64,000 bases of DNA from Rhodococcus wratislaviensis (GCF_900455735.1 NZ_UAUI01000001.1:248001-312000), one strand, 5' to 3'; counted from the first letter of the stretch, positions 49,859 to 59,877 are shown. Numbers and translations are program-made. Notes: a model not told the origin generated them from the sequence alone.

Positions 49859-50671
49859 ATGCCAACCACCACGTCCAAAGCCCTGTCGAATTCGTCGATC
49901 GTGGCCGCAGCCGACCGACTTGCGGCCGCAACCGCGGGTCCGTGCGCACCCGTGCGAGATCTACTGGGAGTCACCGATATCGACGCCGCCTACGCCGTCC
50001 AGCAGCGGTTGACCGACCTCCGCGTCGCCGCCGGCGGCACCATCACCGGACGGAAGATTGGCCTGACCTCCCCCGCCGTGCAACAGCAACTCGGAGTGGA
50101 CCAACCGGATTTCGGTGTGCTGTTCGCCGACATGGACGTCACCGGCCTACCCGAGGTCCCGAGCGGCCGGTTGCTGCAACCGAAGGCCGAGGCCGAAATC
50201 GCCTTCGAACTCGGTGCCGACCTCGTCGACGGCGACCTCGGCCTCGCCCAGGTGCGCGCCGCCGTCGCCCGCGCCGCAGCAGCCCTCGAAATCGTCGATT
50301 CCCGCATCGCCGACTGGGACATCACCATCACCGACACCGTCGCCGACAACGGCTCCTCCGGCTTGTACGTCCTCGGCGAAAGCTGGCTCACCCTCGACGA
50401 ATTCGAACCCCGCGAGGTATCCATGCGCCTGTTCTCCGGCGAGGAATTGGTGTCCGAGGGCACCGGCGCCGCCTGCCTCGGCGACCCCCTCCAAGCCCTC
50501 GCCTGGCTCGCCCGCACCGCCCGCGACTACGGCCACCCCCTGCGCGCCGGGCAGGTCATCCTCTCCGGTGCCCTCGGCCCGATGGTCCCCACTCCACCCG
50601 GAACGGTCATCCGCGCCGAACTGTCCACCCTCGGCACCGTGACCGCCACCTTCTCGAAGGACAACGCATGA
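49859..50671 (+). CDS. mhpD: 2-hydroxypenta-2,4-dienoate hydratase (2-keto-4-pentenoate hydratase)
   Basis: 270 residues from ATG 49859. MhpD/BphH family, hydrating 2-hydroxy-2,4-pentadienoate to 4-hydroxy-2-oxovalerate. Landmarks: [35 protein letters not shown], the metal-site region [20 protein letters not shown] and [20 protein letters not shown]. First of three genes joined by four-base overlaps, forming the lower meta-cleavage pathway. In-frame codons upstream are ignored because this ATG has GAGG before it and fits family length. Confidence 0.92.
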   Translation: MPTTTSKALSNSSIVAAADRLAAATAGPCAPVRDLLGVTDIDAAYAVQQRLTDLRVAAGGTITGRKIGLTSPAVQQQLGVDQPDFGVLFADMDVTGLPEVPSGRLLQPKAEAEIAFELGADLVDGDLGLAQVRAAVARAAAALEIVDSRIADWDITITDTVADNGSSGLYVLGESWLTLDEFEPREVSMRLFSGEELVSEGTGAACLGDPLQALAWLARTARDYGHPLRAGQVILSGALGPMVPTPPGTVIRAELSTLGTVTATFSKDNA

Positions 50672-51639
50672 CACACACCCACAAGATCAAAGTCGCGATC
50701 ATCGGATCCGGCAACATCGGCACCGACCTGATGATCAAGGTCCTGCGCAACTCCGACAGCCTCGAGATGGGCGCGATGGTCGGCATCGACCCGACCTCAG
50801 ACGGCCTCGCCCGCGCCGCCCGCCTGAACGTGCCCACCACCGCCGACGGCGTGCACGGCCTCATCGCCCTCGACGGCTTCGACGACATCGACATCGTCTT
50901 CGACGCCACCTCCGCCAAGGCCCATCAGGCCAACGCCGCAGCGCTGGCCCCCTACGGCAAGAAGCTCGTCGACCTCACCCCCGCCGCGATCGGCCCGTTC
51001 GTCGTGCCCCCGGTCAACCTCGACGAGCACCTCGACTCCGGCGTCGACAACGTCAACATGGTCACCTGCGGCGGCCAGGCCACCATCCCCATGGTCGCCG
51101 CCATCTCCCGGATCACCCCCGTCGCCTACGCCGAGATCGTCGCGTCCATCGCCTCCAAATCCGCCGGACCCGGCACCCGCGCGAACATCGACGAGTTCAC
51201 CGAAACCACCTCGCACGCCGTCGAACAGGTCGGCGGCGCCGCCCGCGGCAAGGCCGTCATCATCCTCAACCCCGCCGAACCACCCCTGCTGATGCGCGAC
51301 ACCGTCCTCGCGCTGATCGGCAACGCCGACCACGACGCGATCCGCGGCTCCGTCGCGGAGATGGCCGCCCGGGTCGCCGAGTACGTCCCCGGCTACCGGC
51401 TCAAGCAGGACGTCCAGTTCACCCCGATCCCCGACGGCGAACCCGTGCACACCCTGCTGCCCGCCGGCGGCGGCCCGGTCACCACCAAGGTGTCGATCTT
51501 CCTCGAAGTCGAGGGCGCCGCGCACTACCTGCCCGCCTATGCCGGCAACCTCGACATCATGACCTCCGCGGCCCTGCGCACCGCCGAGTCCATCGCCCGG
51601 CGCATCCAGACCACAATCCCCGCGGAGGCACACCAGTGA
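50668..51639 (+). CDS. mhpF: Acetaldehyde dehydrogenase (acylating)
   Basis: 323 residues from ATG 50668. MhpF/BphJ family: turns acetaldehyde (or propionaldehyde) plus CoA and NAD+ into the acyl-CoA. Rossmann start [19 protein letters not shown]; catalytic Cys in [39 protein letters not shown] is the domain-interface region. It forms a channelling complex with the aldolase encoded next. ATGA overlaps on both sides. Confidence 0.94.
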   Translation: MTHTHKIKVAIIGSGNIGTDLMIKVLRNSDSLEMGAMVGIDPTSDGLARAARLNVPTTADGVHGLIALDGFDDIDIVFDATSAKAHQANAAALAPYGKKLVDLTPAAIGPFVVPPVNLDEHLDSGVDNVNMVTCGGQATIPMVAAISRITPVAYAEIVASIASKSAGPGTRANIDEFTETTSHAVEQVGGAARGKAVIILNPAEPPLLMRDTVLALIGNADHDAIRGSVAEMAARVAEYVPGYRLKQDVQFTPIPDGEPVHTLLPAGGGPVTTKVSIFLEVEGAAHYLPAYAGNLDIMTSAALRTAESIARRIQTTIPAEAHQ

Positions 51640-52649
51640 CCGACACCCAGCTCTACATCCAAGACGTCACCCTCCGCGACGGCATGCACGCCGTCCGGCA
51701 CCGCATCACCCCCACCGACGTCGGCCGCATCGTCGCCGCTCTCGACGCGGCCGGTGTCGACGCCATCGAGGTCGCACACGGCGACGGACTGGCCGGCGGC
51801 TCCCTCAACTACGGCCCCGGCAGCAACACCGACTGGGAATGGATCGAGGCTGCCGCCGACAACCTGAACCACGCCACCCTGACCACGCTGCTGCTGCCAG
51901 GCATCGGCACCATCGCCGAACTCGAACACGCCTACCAGCTCGGTGTCCGCTCCATCCGCATCGCGACGCACTGCACCGAGGCGGACGTGTCCGCCCAGCA
52001 CATCGCCAAGGCCCGTGAGCTCGGCATGGACGTCTCCGGATTCTTGATGATGAGTCACATGAGCACCGCCGACGACCTGGCCAAGCAGGCGAAGTTGATG
52101 GAATCGTATGGGGCGCACTGCGTCTACGTCACCGACTCCGGTGGCCGCCTGACCATGGACGGGGTCCGCGACCGGGTTCGCGCCTACCGGAACATCCTCG
52201 ACCCCGCCACCCAGATCGGCATCCACGCCCACGAGAACCTGTCACTCTCGGTGGCCAACAGCGTCGTCGCCGTCGAGGAGGGCGTCACCCGCGTCGACGC
52301 ATCCCTCGCCGGGCACGGCGCCGGCGCCGGCAACTGCCCACTCGAGGCATTCGTCGCCGTCGCCAACCTCCAGGACTGGAAACACAACTGCGACCTGTTC
52401 GCCCTCCAAGACGCCGCCGACGACCTCGTCCGCCCCCTCCAGGACCGGCCCGTGCGCGTGGACCGGGAAACCCTCACCCTGGGCTACGCCGGTGTCTACT
52501 CCAGCTTCCTCCGCCACGCCGAAACCGCCGCCAAGCAGTACGGCATCGACGTCCGTACCATTCTCCTCGAAGTCGGCACACGCGGACTCGTCGGCGGACA
52601 GGAAGACATGATCACCGACATCGCGCTCGATCTCAGGTCCGAGGACTGA
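51636..52649 (+). CDS. mhpE: 4-hydroxy-2-oxovalerate aldolase
   Basis: 337 residues from GTG 51636. BphI/MhpE family, a divalent-metal class II aldolase splitting 4-hydroxy-2-oxoacids into pyruvate and an aldehyde. Signatures: [19 protein letters not shown] at the start, [16 protein letters not shown], and [20 protein letters not shown] (metal His residues), followed by the C-terminal communication domain. Last gene of the lower-pathway operon; partner of the dehydrogenase. Confidence 0.94.
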   Translation: MTDTQLYIQDVTLRDGMHAVRHRITPTDVGRIVAALDAAGVDAIEVAHGDGLAGGSLNYGPGSNTDWEWIEAAADNLNHATLTTLLLPGIGTIAELEHAYQLGVRSIRIATHCTEADVSAQHIAKARELGMDVSGFLMMSHMSTADDLAKQAKLMESYGAHCVYVTDSGGRLTMDGVRDRVRAYRNILDPATQIGIHAHENLSLSVANSVVAVEEGVTRVDASLAGHGAGAGNCPLEAFVAVANLQDWKHNCDLFALQDAADDLVRPLQDRPVRVDRETLTLGYAGVYSSFLRHAETAAKQYGIDVRTILLEVGTRGLVGGQEDMITDIALDLRSED

Positions 52650-52785
52650 ACAGCTCGAAGGGCAAGTGAACGGGCGACCGCTGGGTAGTTCTCGGCCCGG
52701 CGGTACGCCCCGGCCTTCCAACTCGTCTTCGGCCGATCGAGGTAAATGCCATGAACAATTCAACCAAGCTCGAGCGTTCGTAACT

Positions 52786-53165
52786 CTACTGTGTCACAGC
52801 GCTATCCACCTGTCCGCGGGTGCGATGCCTGGGTTGAACTGCGGCGCGGCTGTCCAACTTCGCCCAGGTCGGCTCGAAATCATTGTGGCCGAGGCATTTT
52901 CCCTGGGCATTCGATACCAACACCACACCATCTGCGTTGAGTTCGTCGAAGACCCGTCCGATCTCGACCCCGACCCGTCGATATCGGGCAGGGAGCACTC
53001 AGGGAGAGGATCCCGGTTGCGATTTCCGAGCGGTCCATGAGGTCGATCGCCGATGCCGGTGACCAGTCCGGGGTGGCCAACCCCCGCGGTGAGGCCGCGG
53101 TCGTCGAGCATCCGACGATAGGCGGGTGGCATCAAATGCCGGTGGGTGTCGATGCGAGCGGTCAC
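52786..53165 (-). pseudogene. Decayed amidohydrolase (PF04909-like)
   Basis: Pieces of an amidohydrolase are spread over three frames. From ATG 53165: TARIDTHRHLMPPAYRRMLD (metal-site HxH). The next part continues in a second frame as TPDWSPASAIDLMDRSEIAT and GILSLSAPC. A further piece in a third frame is EIGRVFDELNADGVVLVSNA and HNDFEPTWAKLD, ending at 52786. Intervening residues and the whole C-terminal half are gone. The start overlaps the TetR stop by four bases, so it was once coupled to that gene. Confidence 0.82.
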
Positions 53166-53806
53166 GAATGCTCCTGGGTCGATTTCCGGTTGCCGGCCCG
53201 AAGCCCGGTGAGTGCGTCGAAGACGAGCGAGGCGTGCAGTTCGAACAGAGCGAGGAGGTCCACGGTGTCCCCGCCGATCTCCTTGGCGATGAACAGACCG
53301 TCTGCCGATGCCACGGCATACGTCGTCAACAGGTGAACGGAGGCGCCGTCCAATTCGGGTGCGAACTCCCGGACCGTGTCCGCTATTCGCCGGGTGGCTT
53401 CGTCGCGGACTTCGAGGAACATCGTTCGGGCGCGTGGTTCGGTCGGACGACGCTCGAGTGCCAGCATCAGCCCGAGCCGTAGGAAATCGGGAGAATCGAG
53501 CAGCGCCTTGGCGATGTGGATCGACATCGCCGTAATGCGCTCACGAGGCGTCCCCTCGGCCGGCAGGGTGACCGCTTCGAGCCAACTGGCGAAGGAACGC
53601 TCGATCACCGCCGCGATCAGATCGTCCTTGTCCTTGAAGTGCCAGTAGATCGAACTGGCGGGCAAACCGCACGAGGCACTGACGAGTGCGATCGAGGTTC
53701 CGTCGTATCCACGTTCGCTGGCGACCTCGACAGCCGCGTCCAGAATGCGGCGCCGCGATTCTTCGCCGTTCGAACGTGTACGTCGCGGTTTCCGGTCCTC
53801 GAGCAT
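53162..53806 (-). CDS. TetR family regulator of the aromatic operon
   Basis: 214 residues from ATG 53806. HTH region: ESRRRILDAAVEVASERGYD, TSIALVSASCGLPASSIYWH, KDKDDLIAAVIERSF. The C-terminal domain ends with DTVDLLALFELHASLVFDAL. It is divergent from the hydroxylase operon at 53940, and dense dyads (53851-53895) lie between. It probably represses that operon until an aromatic substrate or its CoA ester is bound. The dead amidohydrolase follows it. Confidence 0.88.
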   Translation of the reverse strand: MLEDRKPRRTRSNGEESRRRILDAAVEVASERGYDGTSIALVSASCGLPASSIYWHFKDKDDLIAAVIERSFASWLEAVTLPAEGTPRERITAMSIHIAKALLDSPDFLRLGLMLALERRPTEPRARTMFLEVRDEATRRIADTVREFAPELDGASVHLLTTYAVASADGLFIAKEIGGDTVDLLALFELHASLVFDALTGLRAGNRKSTQEHS

Positions 53807-53850
53807 TCGTAACCTCCGCAGGTTGTGTCTTGACTCTCAACGTATCCCAT

Positions 53851-53895
53851 CTTACTGTAGCGATCAATACATATTGTAGTGACCACTACAGTAAG
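53851..53895. promoter_or_regulatory. Overlapping dyads, probable TetR operator of the hydroxylase operon
   Basis: CTTACTGTAG (53851-53860) and CTACAGTAAG (53886-53895) are a perfect 10-base inverted repeat. Nested at the right side is TGTAGTG-AC-CACTACA (53875-53890). The segment is AT-rich and lies between divergent starts at 53806 and 53940, so binding would cover both promoters. Confidence 0.68.
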
Positions 53896-53939
53896 AGTGG
53901 CAGCGGTGGAGATACTCCACCCGGCGAGAGGTCCTCGAA

Positions 53940-55574
53940 GTGCCCGACACGACATACGACGTAGCCGTCATCGGCTACGGACCTACTGGTGTGACCGCCG
54001 CGAACCTATTGGGAATGAACGGATTACGCGTTCTGGTCATCGAGCGTGACCCGAACATCTACGGGCGCGCCAGAGCAATTTCCACAGACGAAGAAGTGCT
54101 GCGGATTTGGCAACAGGTAGGCCTGGCCGACCGCCTGAACGTTGAGATGTTGCCGGGTAAGCCAGTCAACTTCGTCGATTCCCACGGTAAACCGTTCGTC
54201 CGCACAGCCCCGGTATCGCGCGGCGCGGGGCACCCGCCCCAGCAGTTCATCTATCAGCCGGCCGTGGAGAAGGCACTTCGCAGCGGTGTCGAGCGGTTCC
54301 CCAATGTCGAGCTACTACTCGAACACGAGTGCCTGCGGGTGGTCCAGGACGGCACCGGCGTGCAGCTCATGCTCGCCGACCTGACGACGGACGTGTTCAC
54401 GCGTGTTCGGGCTTCGTATGTGATCGCGGCGGACGGGGGGTCGAGCCCGACTCGCGGGCAGCTGGGCATCGGATTCGAAGGACAAACCTACGAGGACCGA
54501 TGGGTGGTCATCGACACCAAGGTGCTCCAGGAGTGGCCGGGCCACGACTCGTTACGTTTCCACTGCGACCCGGCCCAGCCCACTGTCGACTGCCCCACGC
54601 CCCTCGGTCATCACCGCTGGGAATACCCGGTTCCCACCGGCGCCGACGAGGAGGAACTGGTCGCCCACGATGCCATCTGGGCGGTCCTCGAAAAGCAGGG
54701 CATCACGAACACCCAGGTCGAGATCCTGCGCGCGGTCGTCTACAGCCACCACGTGCGGTTCGCCGACCGGTGGCGCGTCGGGCGGATATTTCTCGCAGGA
54801 GACGCCGCACACGTGATGCCACCCTGGATCGGGCAGGGAATGTCGGCGGGGGTGCGCGACGCGGCGAACCTGTGTTGGAAGCTGGCAGCCGTCGTCACCG
54901 GGTCGTTGCCCGAGGCGGTCCTCGATTCCTACCACATCGAACGCATGCCGCACGTCCGCGAAGTGACTCGCAGAGCCGTGAAGACCGGCAACATTATCAC
55001 CGAACGCCGCCCTGCGATCTCTGCCCTGCGCAATCACGGTCTGCGACTGGCAACCAAGGTGCCGGCAGTGAACAACTGGCTCCGTGACAGTCGCTGGATC
55101 CCGGCAGCGTTCTACCCCGAGGGGTTTCTCGCAACGTCGCCGACAACCAGGCTGCCCGGTCGCGGCGGCACTCGCGCCATCGGCCATCAAATTCCGCAAC
55201 CGTGGGTCCTGGACGAGAAAGGCGAGCGGGAACGGCTCGACGACGTCCTCGCTGGACAGTGGGCAATCCTTCGGGCTGGAAGCTCGGAGGGCACCGCCTC
55301 CTGGACGGCGGCCGGTGTCCCCGTGCTCGACATCCTGCCGGCCGGGGCGTACGCGCGAGAAGGGGCGATCGTCGACGCCGACGATGTCCTCATCGACTGG
55401 ATCCGCGGCAAGAGCGCCACCGTGCTCGCGATTCGACCCGACGGATTCGTCTACGCGGCAGGCGGACCCGACACCGGTCTCGCTCGCGCGCCACAGGGCC
55501 TCGATCTGCACGTATCCCCCGTGACCGTCCCGACGATCGACAAATTCGACCACCTACCTCGGAGGACCAAGTGA
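53940..55574 (+). CDS. mhpA: FAD-dependent aromatic hydroxylase, MhpA type
   Basis: 544 residues from GTG 53940. Class A flavoprotein monooxygenase: GYGPTGVTAANLLGMNGLRV (dinucleotide site), second FAD motif IFLAGDAAHVMPPWIGQGMS and VRDAANLCWKLAAVVTGSLP. The ~150-residue C-terminal thioredoxin-like domain matches the bifunctional 3-(3-hydroxyphenyl)propionate hydroxylase group. It adds a second ring hydroxyl to give a catechol. Exact substrate not provable. Overlaps the hydrolase gene by four bases. Confidence 0.87.
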   Translation: MPDTTYDVAVIGYGPTGVTAANLLGMNGLRVLVIERDPNIYGRARAISTDEEVLRIWQQVGLADRLNVEMLPGKPVNFVDSHGKPFVRTAPVSRGAGHPPQQFIYQPAVEKALRSGVERFPNVELLLEHECLRVVQDGTGVQLMLADLTTDVFTRVRASYVIAADGGSSPTRGQLGIGFEGQTYEDRWVVIDTKVLQEWPGHDSLRFHCDPAQPTVDCPTPLGHHRWEYPVPTGADEEELVAHDAIWAVLEKQGITNTQVEILRAVVYSHHVRFADRWRVGRIFLAGDAAHVMPPWIGQGMSAGVRDAANLCWKLAAVVTGSLPEAVLDSYHIERMPHVREVTRRAVKTGNIITERRPAISALRNHGLRLATKVPAVNNWLRDSRWIPAAFYPEGFLATSPTTRLPGRGGTRAIGHQIPQPWVLDEKGERERLDDVLAGQWAILRAGSSEGTASWTAAGVPVLDILPAGAYAREGAIVDADDVLIDWIRGKSATVLAIRPDGFVYAAGGPDTGLARAPQGLDLHVSPVTVPTIDKFDHLPRRTK

Positions 55575-56425
55575 CCACCTCGACCATGACCGAGAAGACA
55601 GTGCACGTCGGCGGTAAGGACATCTTCTACGCCGAGACCGGAGAGGGTCCGGTCGTGGTGCTCCTCCACGGCGGCGGACCGGGCGCGTCCGGCGTGTCGA
55701 ACTACTCGCGCAACATCGACGCACTCGCCTCGTCGTTCCGCGTCATCGTTCCCGATCTGCCGGGATACGGGCGGTCGACGAAAGGCGTCGATCAGAGCGA
55801 TCCGTTCGGCTACCTCGCCGATGCGATCCGCGACCTGCTCGACGACATCGGTGTCGACAAGGCCCATCTGCTCGGCAACTCCTACGGCGGTGCGTGCGCG
55901 TTGCGGCTCGCGCTGGACACCCCGGGCCGCGTCGGCCGCATGGTGCTCATGGGACCCGGCGGTATCGGTACCACCCGCGGCTTGCCGACGCCCGGCCTCA
56001 GATCGCTGCTGGCCTATTACGGCGGGGACGGACCGTCGCGGGGCAAGCTCGAGACGTTCATCCGCGACTACCTGGTATTCGACGGCGCCGCCGTTCCCAA
56101 CGCGGTGATAGATCAGCGTTTCCAGTCCAGCATCGACCCTGCTGTGGTCGCCGACCCACCTTTGCGACGCCCGTCCGGCCGCAATGCGCTCGAGACCCTG
56201 TGGCGCATGGACTTCACCCGCGACAAGCGACTGTCGTCGCTGCAGACCCCGACCCTCGTGGTGTGGGGCGCCGCAGACAAGGTGAACAGACCGTCCGGCG
56301 GCCGCATGCTCGCCGACACCATGCCGAACTGCGACCTGCTGCAGGTCTCGAGCGCCGGCCACTGGGTCCAGTGGGAACGTGCCGAGTTCTTCAACGACGT
56401 CACCCGCACCTTCCTGTCGGCCTGA
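55571..56425 (+). CDS. mhpC: Meta-cleavage product hydrolase (alpha/beta fold)
   Basis: 284 residues from GTG 55571, with GGAGG upstream. BphD/MhpC/HsaD family C-C hydrolase: oxyanion VVLLHGGGPGASGVSNYSRN, nucleophile HLLGNSYGGACALRLA (Ser about 113), acid in VVWGAADKVNRP, His in SSAGHWVQWERAEFFNDV. It splits the ring-fission product to 2-hydroxypentadienoate and an acid. Sits between hydroxylase and dioxygenase genes. Confidence 0.92.
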   Translation: MTTSTMTEKTVHVGGKDIFYAETGEGPVVVLLHGGGPGASGVSNYSRNIDALASSFRVIVPDLPGYGRSTKGVDQSDPFGYLADAIRDLLDDIGVDKAHLLGNSYGGACALRLALDTPGRVGRMVLMGPGGIGTTRGLPTPGLRSLLAYYGGDGPSRGKLETFIRDYLVFDGAAVPNAVIDQRFQSSIDPAVVADPPLRRPSGRNALETLWRMDFTRDKRLSSLQTPTLVVWGAADKVNRPSGGRMLADTMPNCDLLQVSSAGHWVQWERAEFFNDVTRTFLSA

Positions 56426-56434
56426 GGACACCAG

Positions 56435-57490
56435 ATGAGCACACACACGCTGAACAGTGAAGACACGGCCGCCGACGATGCAGTCGTCGGCCCGTCCGTC
56501 TTCGGCAACGTCCAACTCGGGTACATCGTCATCGAGACCCGCAAGTTCGCCGACTGGAGACGCTTCGGGGCCGAAGCGATCGGCATGCACGTCGACGACT
56601 TGGACACCGGACGCATCCGATTCCGCATGGACGACCACGAGTGCCGCTTCCTGCTGCAGTACGGCCCCGCCGAGGACGTCACCGCCATCGGCTGGCAGAT
56701 CGACGACCACGAGACGTTCGATCGCATCGTGGCGAGGGTCGTCGCGAACGGAGTCCCCATCGATGAGGGCACTGCCGACGAAGCCGCGCTTCGCGGAGTG
56801 GAACGGCTGCTGCGTTTTCCGGGCCCCAAAGGGATCATCCAGGAGATCTTCACCCGAGCACTGATCAGTGCGACGCCTCTCGTGATGAAGAATCACGCCT
56901 TCGTCACCGGTGCCGGTGGCATGGGACACGTGGCGATCACATCGAAGGAGCCGTACAAGCTGCGCGGCTACTACGACACCGTCTTCGATGCTCGCCTGAC
57001 GGACTACATCGACGAGACCATCAGCGGTCTGACGCTCGAGATTCGATTCCTGCGGGTCAACGAACGACACCATTCGATCGCGATCGCGAACGTCCGGGGC
57101 ATGAAGATCAACCCGATCCGCACGCGAATCCAGCATCTCAACATTCAGGTGGCCGAGCTCGACGACATGATCCAGTCATTCGAGCGGGTGAAGAAACTGG
57201 GCTTCGGGATGGCCCTCGGTGTCGGTCAGCACACGAACGACCGTGAACTCTCGTATTACGCCCAGACCCCGTCGGGGTTCGAATGGGAGGTCGGCTGGAA
57301 TCCCCTCGTCATCGATGAGAACACGTGGGAGCCCGCAACGCATCAGGGCATCAGCATCTGGGGCCACTCACGCTCGGGGCAGACCGTGATCGACAAGCTG
57401 GCACAGTTCAAGGCCGCCGTTCACTGGGCCGGCGTGGCAGAAGAGACCGTCCCCGCCCTCAGCGGGAACGGAATACCCGACTACCAGTAG
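56435..57490 (+). CDS. Two-domain extradiol catechol dioxygenase (VOC, type I)
   Basis: 351 residues from ATG 56435. Two VOC domains; the metal site is in the second: His in GGMGHVAITS (about 165), His in RVNERHHSIAIANV (about 210) and Glu in SGFEWEVGWNPL (about 282). It cleaves a catechol next to the hydroxyls with Fe(II) and O2. A ~20-residue Asp/Thr-rich leader precedes the first domain. E. coli MhpB belongs to a different class, so this resembles the Rhodococcus hpp/bph type instead. Confidence 0.9.
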   Translation: MSTHTLNSEDTAADDAVVGPSVFGNVQLGYIVIETRKFADWRRFGAEAIGMHVDDLDTGRIRFRMDDHECRFLLQYGPAEDVTAIGWQIDDHETFDRIVARVVANGVPIDEGTADEAALRGVERLLRFPGPKGIIQEIFTRALISATPLVMKNHAFVTGAGGMGHVAITSKEPYKLRGYYDTVFDARLTDYIDETISGLTLEIRFLRVNERHHSIAIANVRGMKINPIRTRIQHLNIQVAELDDMIQSFERVKKLGFGMALGVGQHTNDRELSYYAQTPSGFEWEVGWNPLVIDENTWEPATHQGISIWGHSRSGQTVIDKLAQFKAAVHWAGVAEETVPALSGNGIPDYQ

Positions 57491-57550
57491 TCCTCCGGAT
57501 CCTTTCGAGGGAATCCGTCAACGGTGTGGCGACACGACACAAGGAGCTCA

Positions 57551-58648
57551 GTGAACAACAACAACGGTGCGACGATGACGCGGCGAGGGCTTCTCGGTGC
57601 GACCGCCGCTGTGGCAGTGGGGCGAACAGCCTCCGCGGCGCCAGCGGTGGATGCCCAACTGCCCGCTGGTAACTACCGCATCGATCTGCATGCGCATTTT
57701 CTGCCACCCGAGTATCGGTCCGCGCTGTTGTCGCACGGGTACGTCGCCATCGGCGGATACCCGACACCCACCTGGTCACCAGAAGCGGCACTCGACTTCA
57801 TGGACCGATACGGCATCGGCGCCCAAGCACTGTCCGTCTCCGATCCGGGGGTTTCTTTCCTACGCGGCAGGGAAGCCAACGACCTGGCCCGCTACTGCAA
57901 CACCTATGCCGCGAATCTGTTCCAACAGCACCCCACACGATTCGGTGCGTTCGCGGTGCTGCCCATGCCCGACGTCGCCGCGTCGATCGCCGAAGCCGAA
58001 TATGCTTTGGACACATTGCACCTCGACGGTGTCGTGTTGCTGTCCGCGTACGACGGAATCTATCTCGGCGATCCGCGCTTCGATCCGTTGATGGCAGTCC
58101 TGAACGCCCGCGGCGCCTACGTGTTCGTCCACCCCGCATCCATTCCCGGGGATGCGAAACCGGAGTCGCCGATACCGGATTTCGTCGAGGAGTTCACCTT
58201 CGACACCACTCGTGCGGCGACGTTGATGATCGCGACCGAAACGCTGACACGTTTCCCGAACATTCGCTTCCAGCTCGCGCATGCCGGCGGCACATTGCCG
58301 TTCCTGTCGCACCGCATCGGTCTCGCCGCGCAGACTCCGATCGCAGACCTCTGGCCCGCGGGCGTGCAACGGCTGTCGGTTCTGGACGTGAAGAACCGCG
58401 TCGATCGATTCTTCTACGACACCGCACTGAGTCCCGCTCCACCGTCGATGACCAGTGTCCTGGCAGTGACATCGAAGGACCACGTCGTCTTCGGCTCGGA
58501 CTGGCCGTTCAGCCAGGTCACGCTCCTCGAGTCCGGTGACCCTCAGCCAGAGTTGAGCGAGACATTCTCGGCAGCGGATCGCGTGGAGATCGAACGAACG
58601 AATCCGCTTCGCGAACTGCCCAGACTGTCCGCGGTGCTGGGCGGCTGA
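57551..58648 (+). CDS. Amidohydrolase with Tat-type signal
   Basis: 365 residues from GTG 57551 (AAGGAG five bases upstream). N-terminus TMTRRGLLGATAAVAVGRTA is a twin-arginine-like signal ending in SAAPAVDA. Amidohydrolase_2 fold (PF04909): metal site IDLHAHFLPP, then HLDGVVLLSAYDGIYLGDPR, FVHPASIP, FQLAHAGGTLPFLSHRIG and VVFGSDWPFSQ. Relatives decarboxylate or hydrolyse aromatic or cyclic acids. Last gene of the hydroxylase operon; the dead copy at 52786 belongs to the same family. Confidence 0.84.
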   Translation: MNNNNGATMTRRGLLGATAAVAVGRTASAAPAVDAQLPAGNYRIDLHAHFLPPEYRSALLSHGYVAIGGYPTPTWSPEAALDFMDRYGIGAQALSVSDPGVSFLRGREANDLARYCNTYAANLFQQHPTRFGAFAVLPMPDVAASIAEAEYALDTLHLDGVVLLSAYDGIYLGDPRFDPLMAVLNARGAYVFVHPASIPGDAKPESPIPDFVEEFTFDTTRAATLMIATETLTRFPNIRFQLAHAGGTLPFLSHRIGLAAQTPIADLWPAGVQRLSVLDVKNRVDRFFYDTALSPAPPSMTSVLAVTSKDHVVFGSDWPFSQVTLLESGDPQPELSETFSAADRVEIERTNPLRELPRLSAVLGG

Positions 58649-58698
58649 AACTCGGCATTGCCGTGCACGTCAGCGGACCGAACTGGCAAGGTCTAATC

Positions 58699-59799
58699 AT
58701 GGCGTTCGGGTGGCGGTCGGTCACTGCGGAGTGGCCGCTGCTGATACCACCGGTCTCCGTTGCGGTGTTGGGCGTGACCTGGGGCCGAGACATCGGCACG
58801 GTTCTGGCGCTCGTCGTTGCGGTGGTGCTGGTCGGTGCAGTGCTGGCTGCTGTTCATCACGCCGAAGTGGTTGCACACAGGGTCGGCGAGCCGTTCGGAT
58901 CGTTGATTCTCGCTGTCGCCGTCACCGTCATCGAGGTCGGATTGATCGTGACGTTGATGATCTCGGGTGGCCCGGCGACGGCCTCGCTTGCCCGCGACAC
59001 GGTGTTCGCGGCGGTGATGCTCACAGTCAACGGCATCATGGGGTTGTCGCTGTTCGTCGGCTCGCGAAGATACGGGGTCGCGCTGTTCAACGCGGAGGGT
59101 ACCGGCGCCGCACTGGCGACGGTGGCGTCACTGGCCACCTTGAGCCTGGTGCTGCCGACCTTCACCACGAGTCGGCCCGGTCCCGAATTTTCTTCGGCAC
59201 AATTGATATTCGCCGCAGTGGCCTCGCTGGTTCTGTACGGGATGTTCGTCCTCACCCAGACCGGACCACATCGACACTTCTTCCTGCCCGTCATCGCCGA
59301 TGAACCGGTGGACGCCGATGGCCGGAACGCCGCACCCCCGACAGGCAGGATGGCGGGATTGAGCCTCGCCCTGCTGGTACTGGCGTTGTGCGCCGTCGTG
59401 GGATTGGCGAAGGTCGAGTCCCCTGCGATCGAGGACGCGGTCGAGGACGCCGGATTGCCACAATCCATCGTCGGCGTAGTCATCGCGCTGCTCGTGCTTC
59501 TGCCGGAAACCCTCGCCGCGGTGCGAGCGGCGCAGAGAAACCGGATCCAGATCAGCTTGAATCTGGCCCTGGGATCGGCGATGGCCAGCATCGGTTTGAC
59601 CATCCCGGCCATTGCCGTCGCCTCGATCTGGCTGGACGGCCCACTTCTGCTCGGACTCGGTCCCACTCAGGTCGTGCTACTCGCCATCACCGTGGTGGTG
59701 GGCATGCTGACGGTGGTCCCCGGGCGTGCCACCCGCCTCCAAGGCGGCGTCCACTTGGTGCTGCTGGCTGCTTACGTGTTCCTCTCCGTCAACCCCTGA
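58699..59799 (+). CDS. Calcium:proton antiporter (CaCA family, ChaA-like)
   Basis: 366 residues from ATG 58699 (GTG 58663 also in frame). About eleven membrane helices in two inverted halves; repeat motif 1 GEPFGSLILAVAVTVIEVGL and repeat motif 2 VIALLVLLPETLAAVRAAQR carry the conserved acidic residues that bind cations. Exchanges Ca2+ or Na+ for H+ across the membrane. 50 bases after the amidohydrolase stop, so possibly on the same transcript, though unrelated in function. Confidence 0.85.
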   Translation: MAFGWRSVTAEWPLLIPPVSVAVLGVTWGRDIGTVLALVVAVVLVGAVLAAVHHAEVVAHRVGEPFGSLILAVAVTVIEVGLIVTLMISGGPATASLARDTVFAAVMLTVNGIMGLSLFVGSRRYGVALFNAEGTGAALATVASLATLSLVLPTFTTSRPGPEFSSAQLIFAAVASLVLYGMFVLTQTGPHRHFFLPVIADEPVDADGRNAAPPTGRMAGLSLALLVLALCAVVGLAKVESPAIEDAVEDAGLPQSIVGVVIALLVLLPETLAAVRAAQRNRIQISLNLALGSAMASIGLTIPAIAVASIWLDGPLLLGLGPTQVVLLAITVVVGMLTVVPGRATRLQGGVHLVLLAAYVFLSVNP

Positions 59800-59877
59800 C
59801 CATCGCCCGGCGCCTCACCGCTCATGGAGACGTCACCAGCGAGCCTCCCCGAAATGCGTTCGGGTAAGTTTCCGCGC

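Noticed and set aside
55451-57136. 561-codon minus-strand frame
   Set aside because: Lies antisense to the hydrolase and dioxygenase genes, both with full catalytic motifs; composition is His/Val/Asp-rich shadow.
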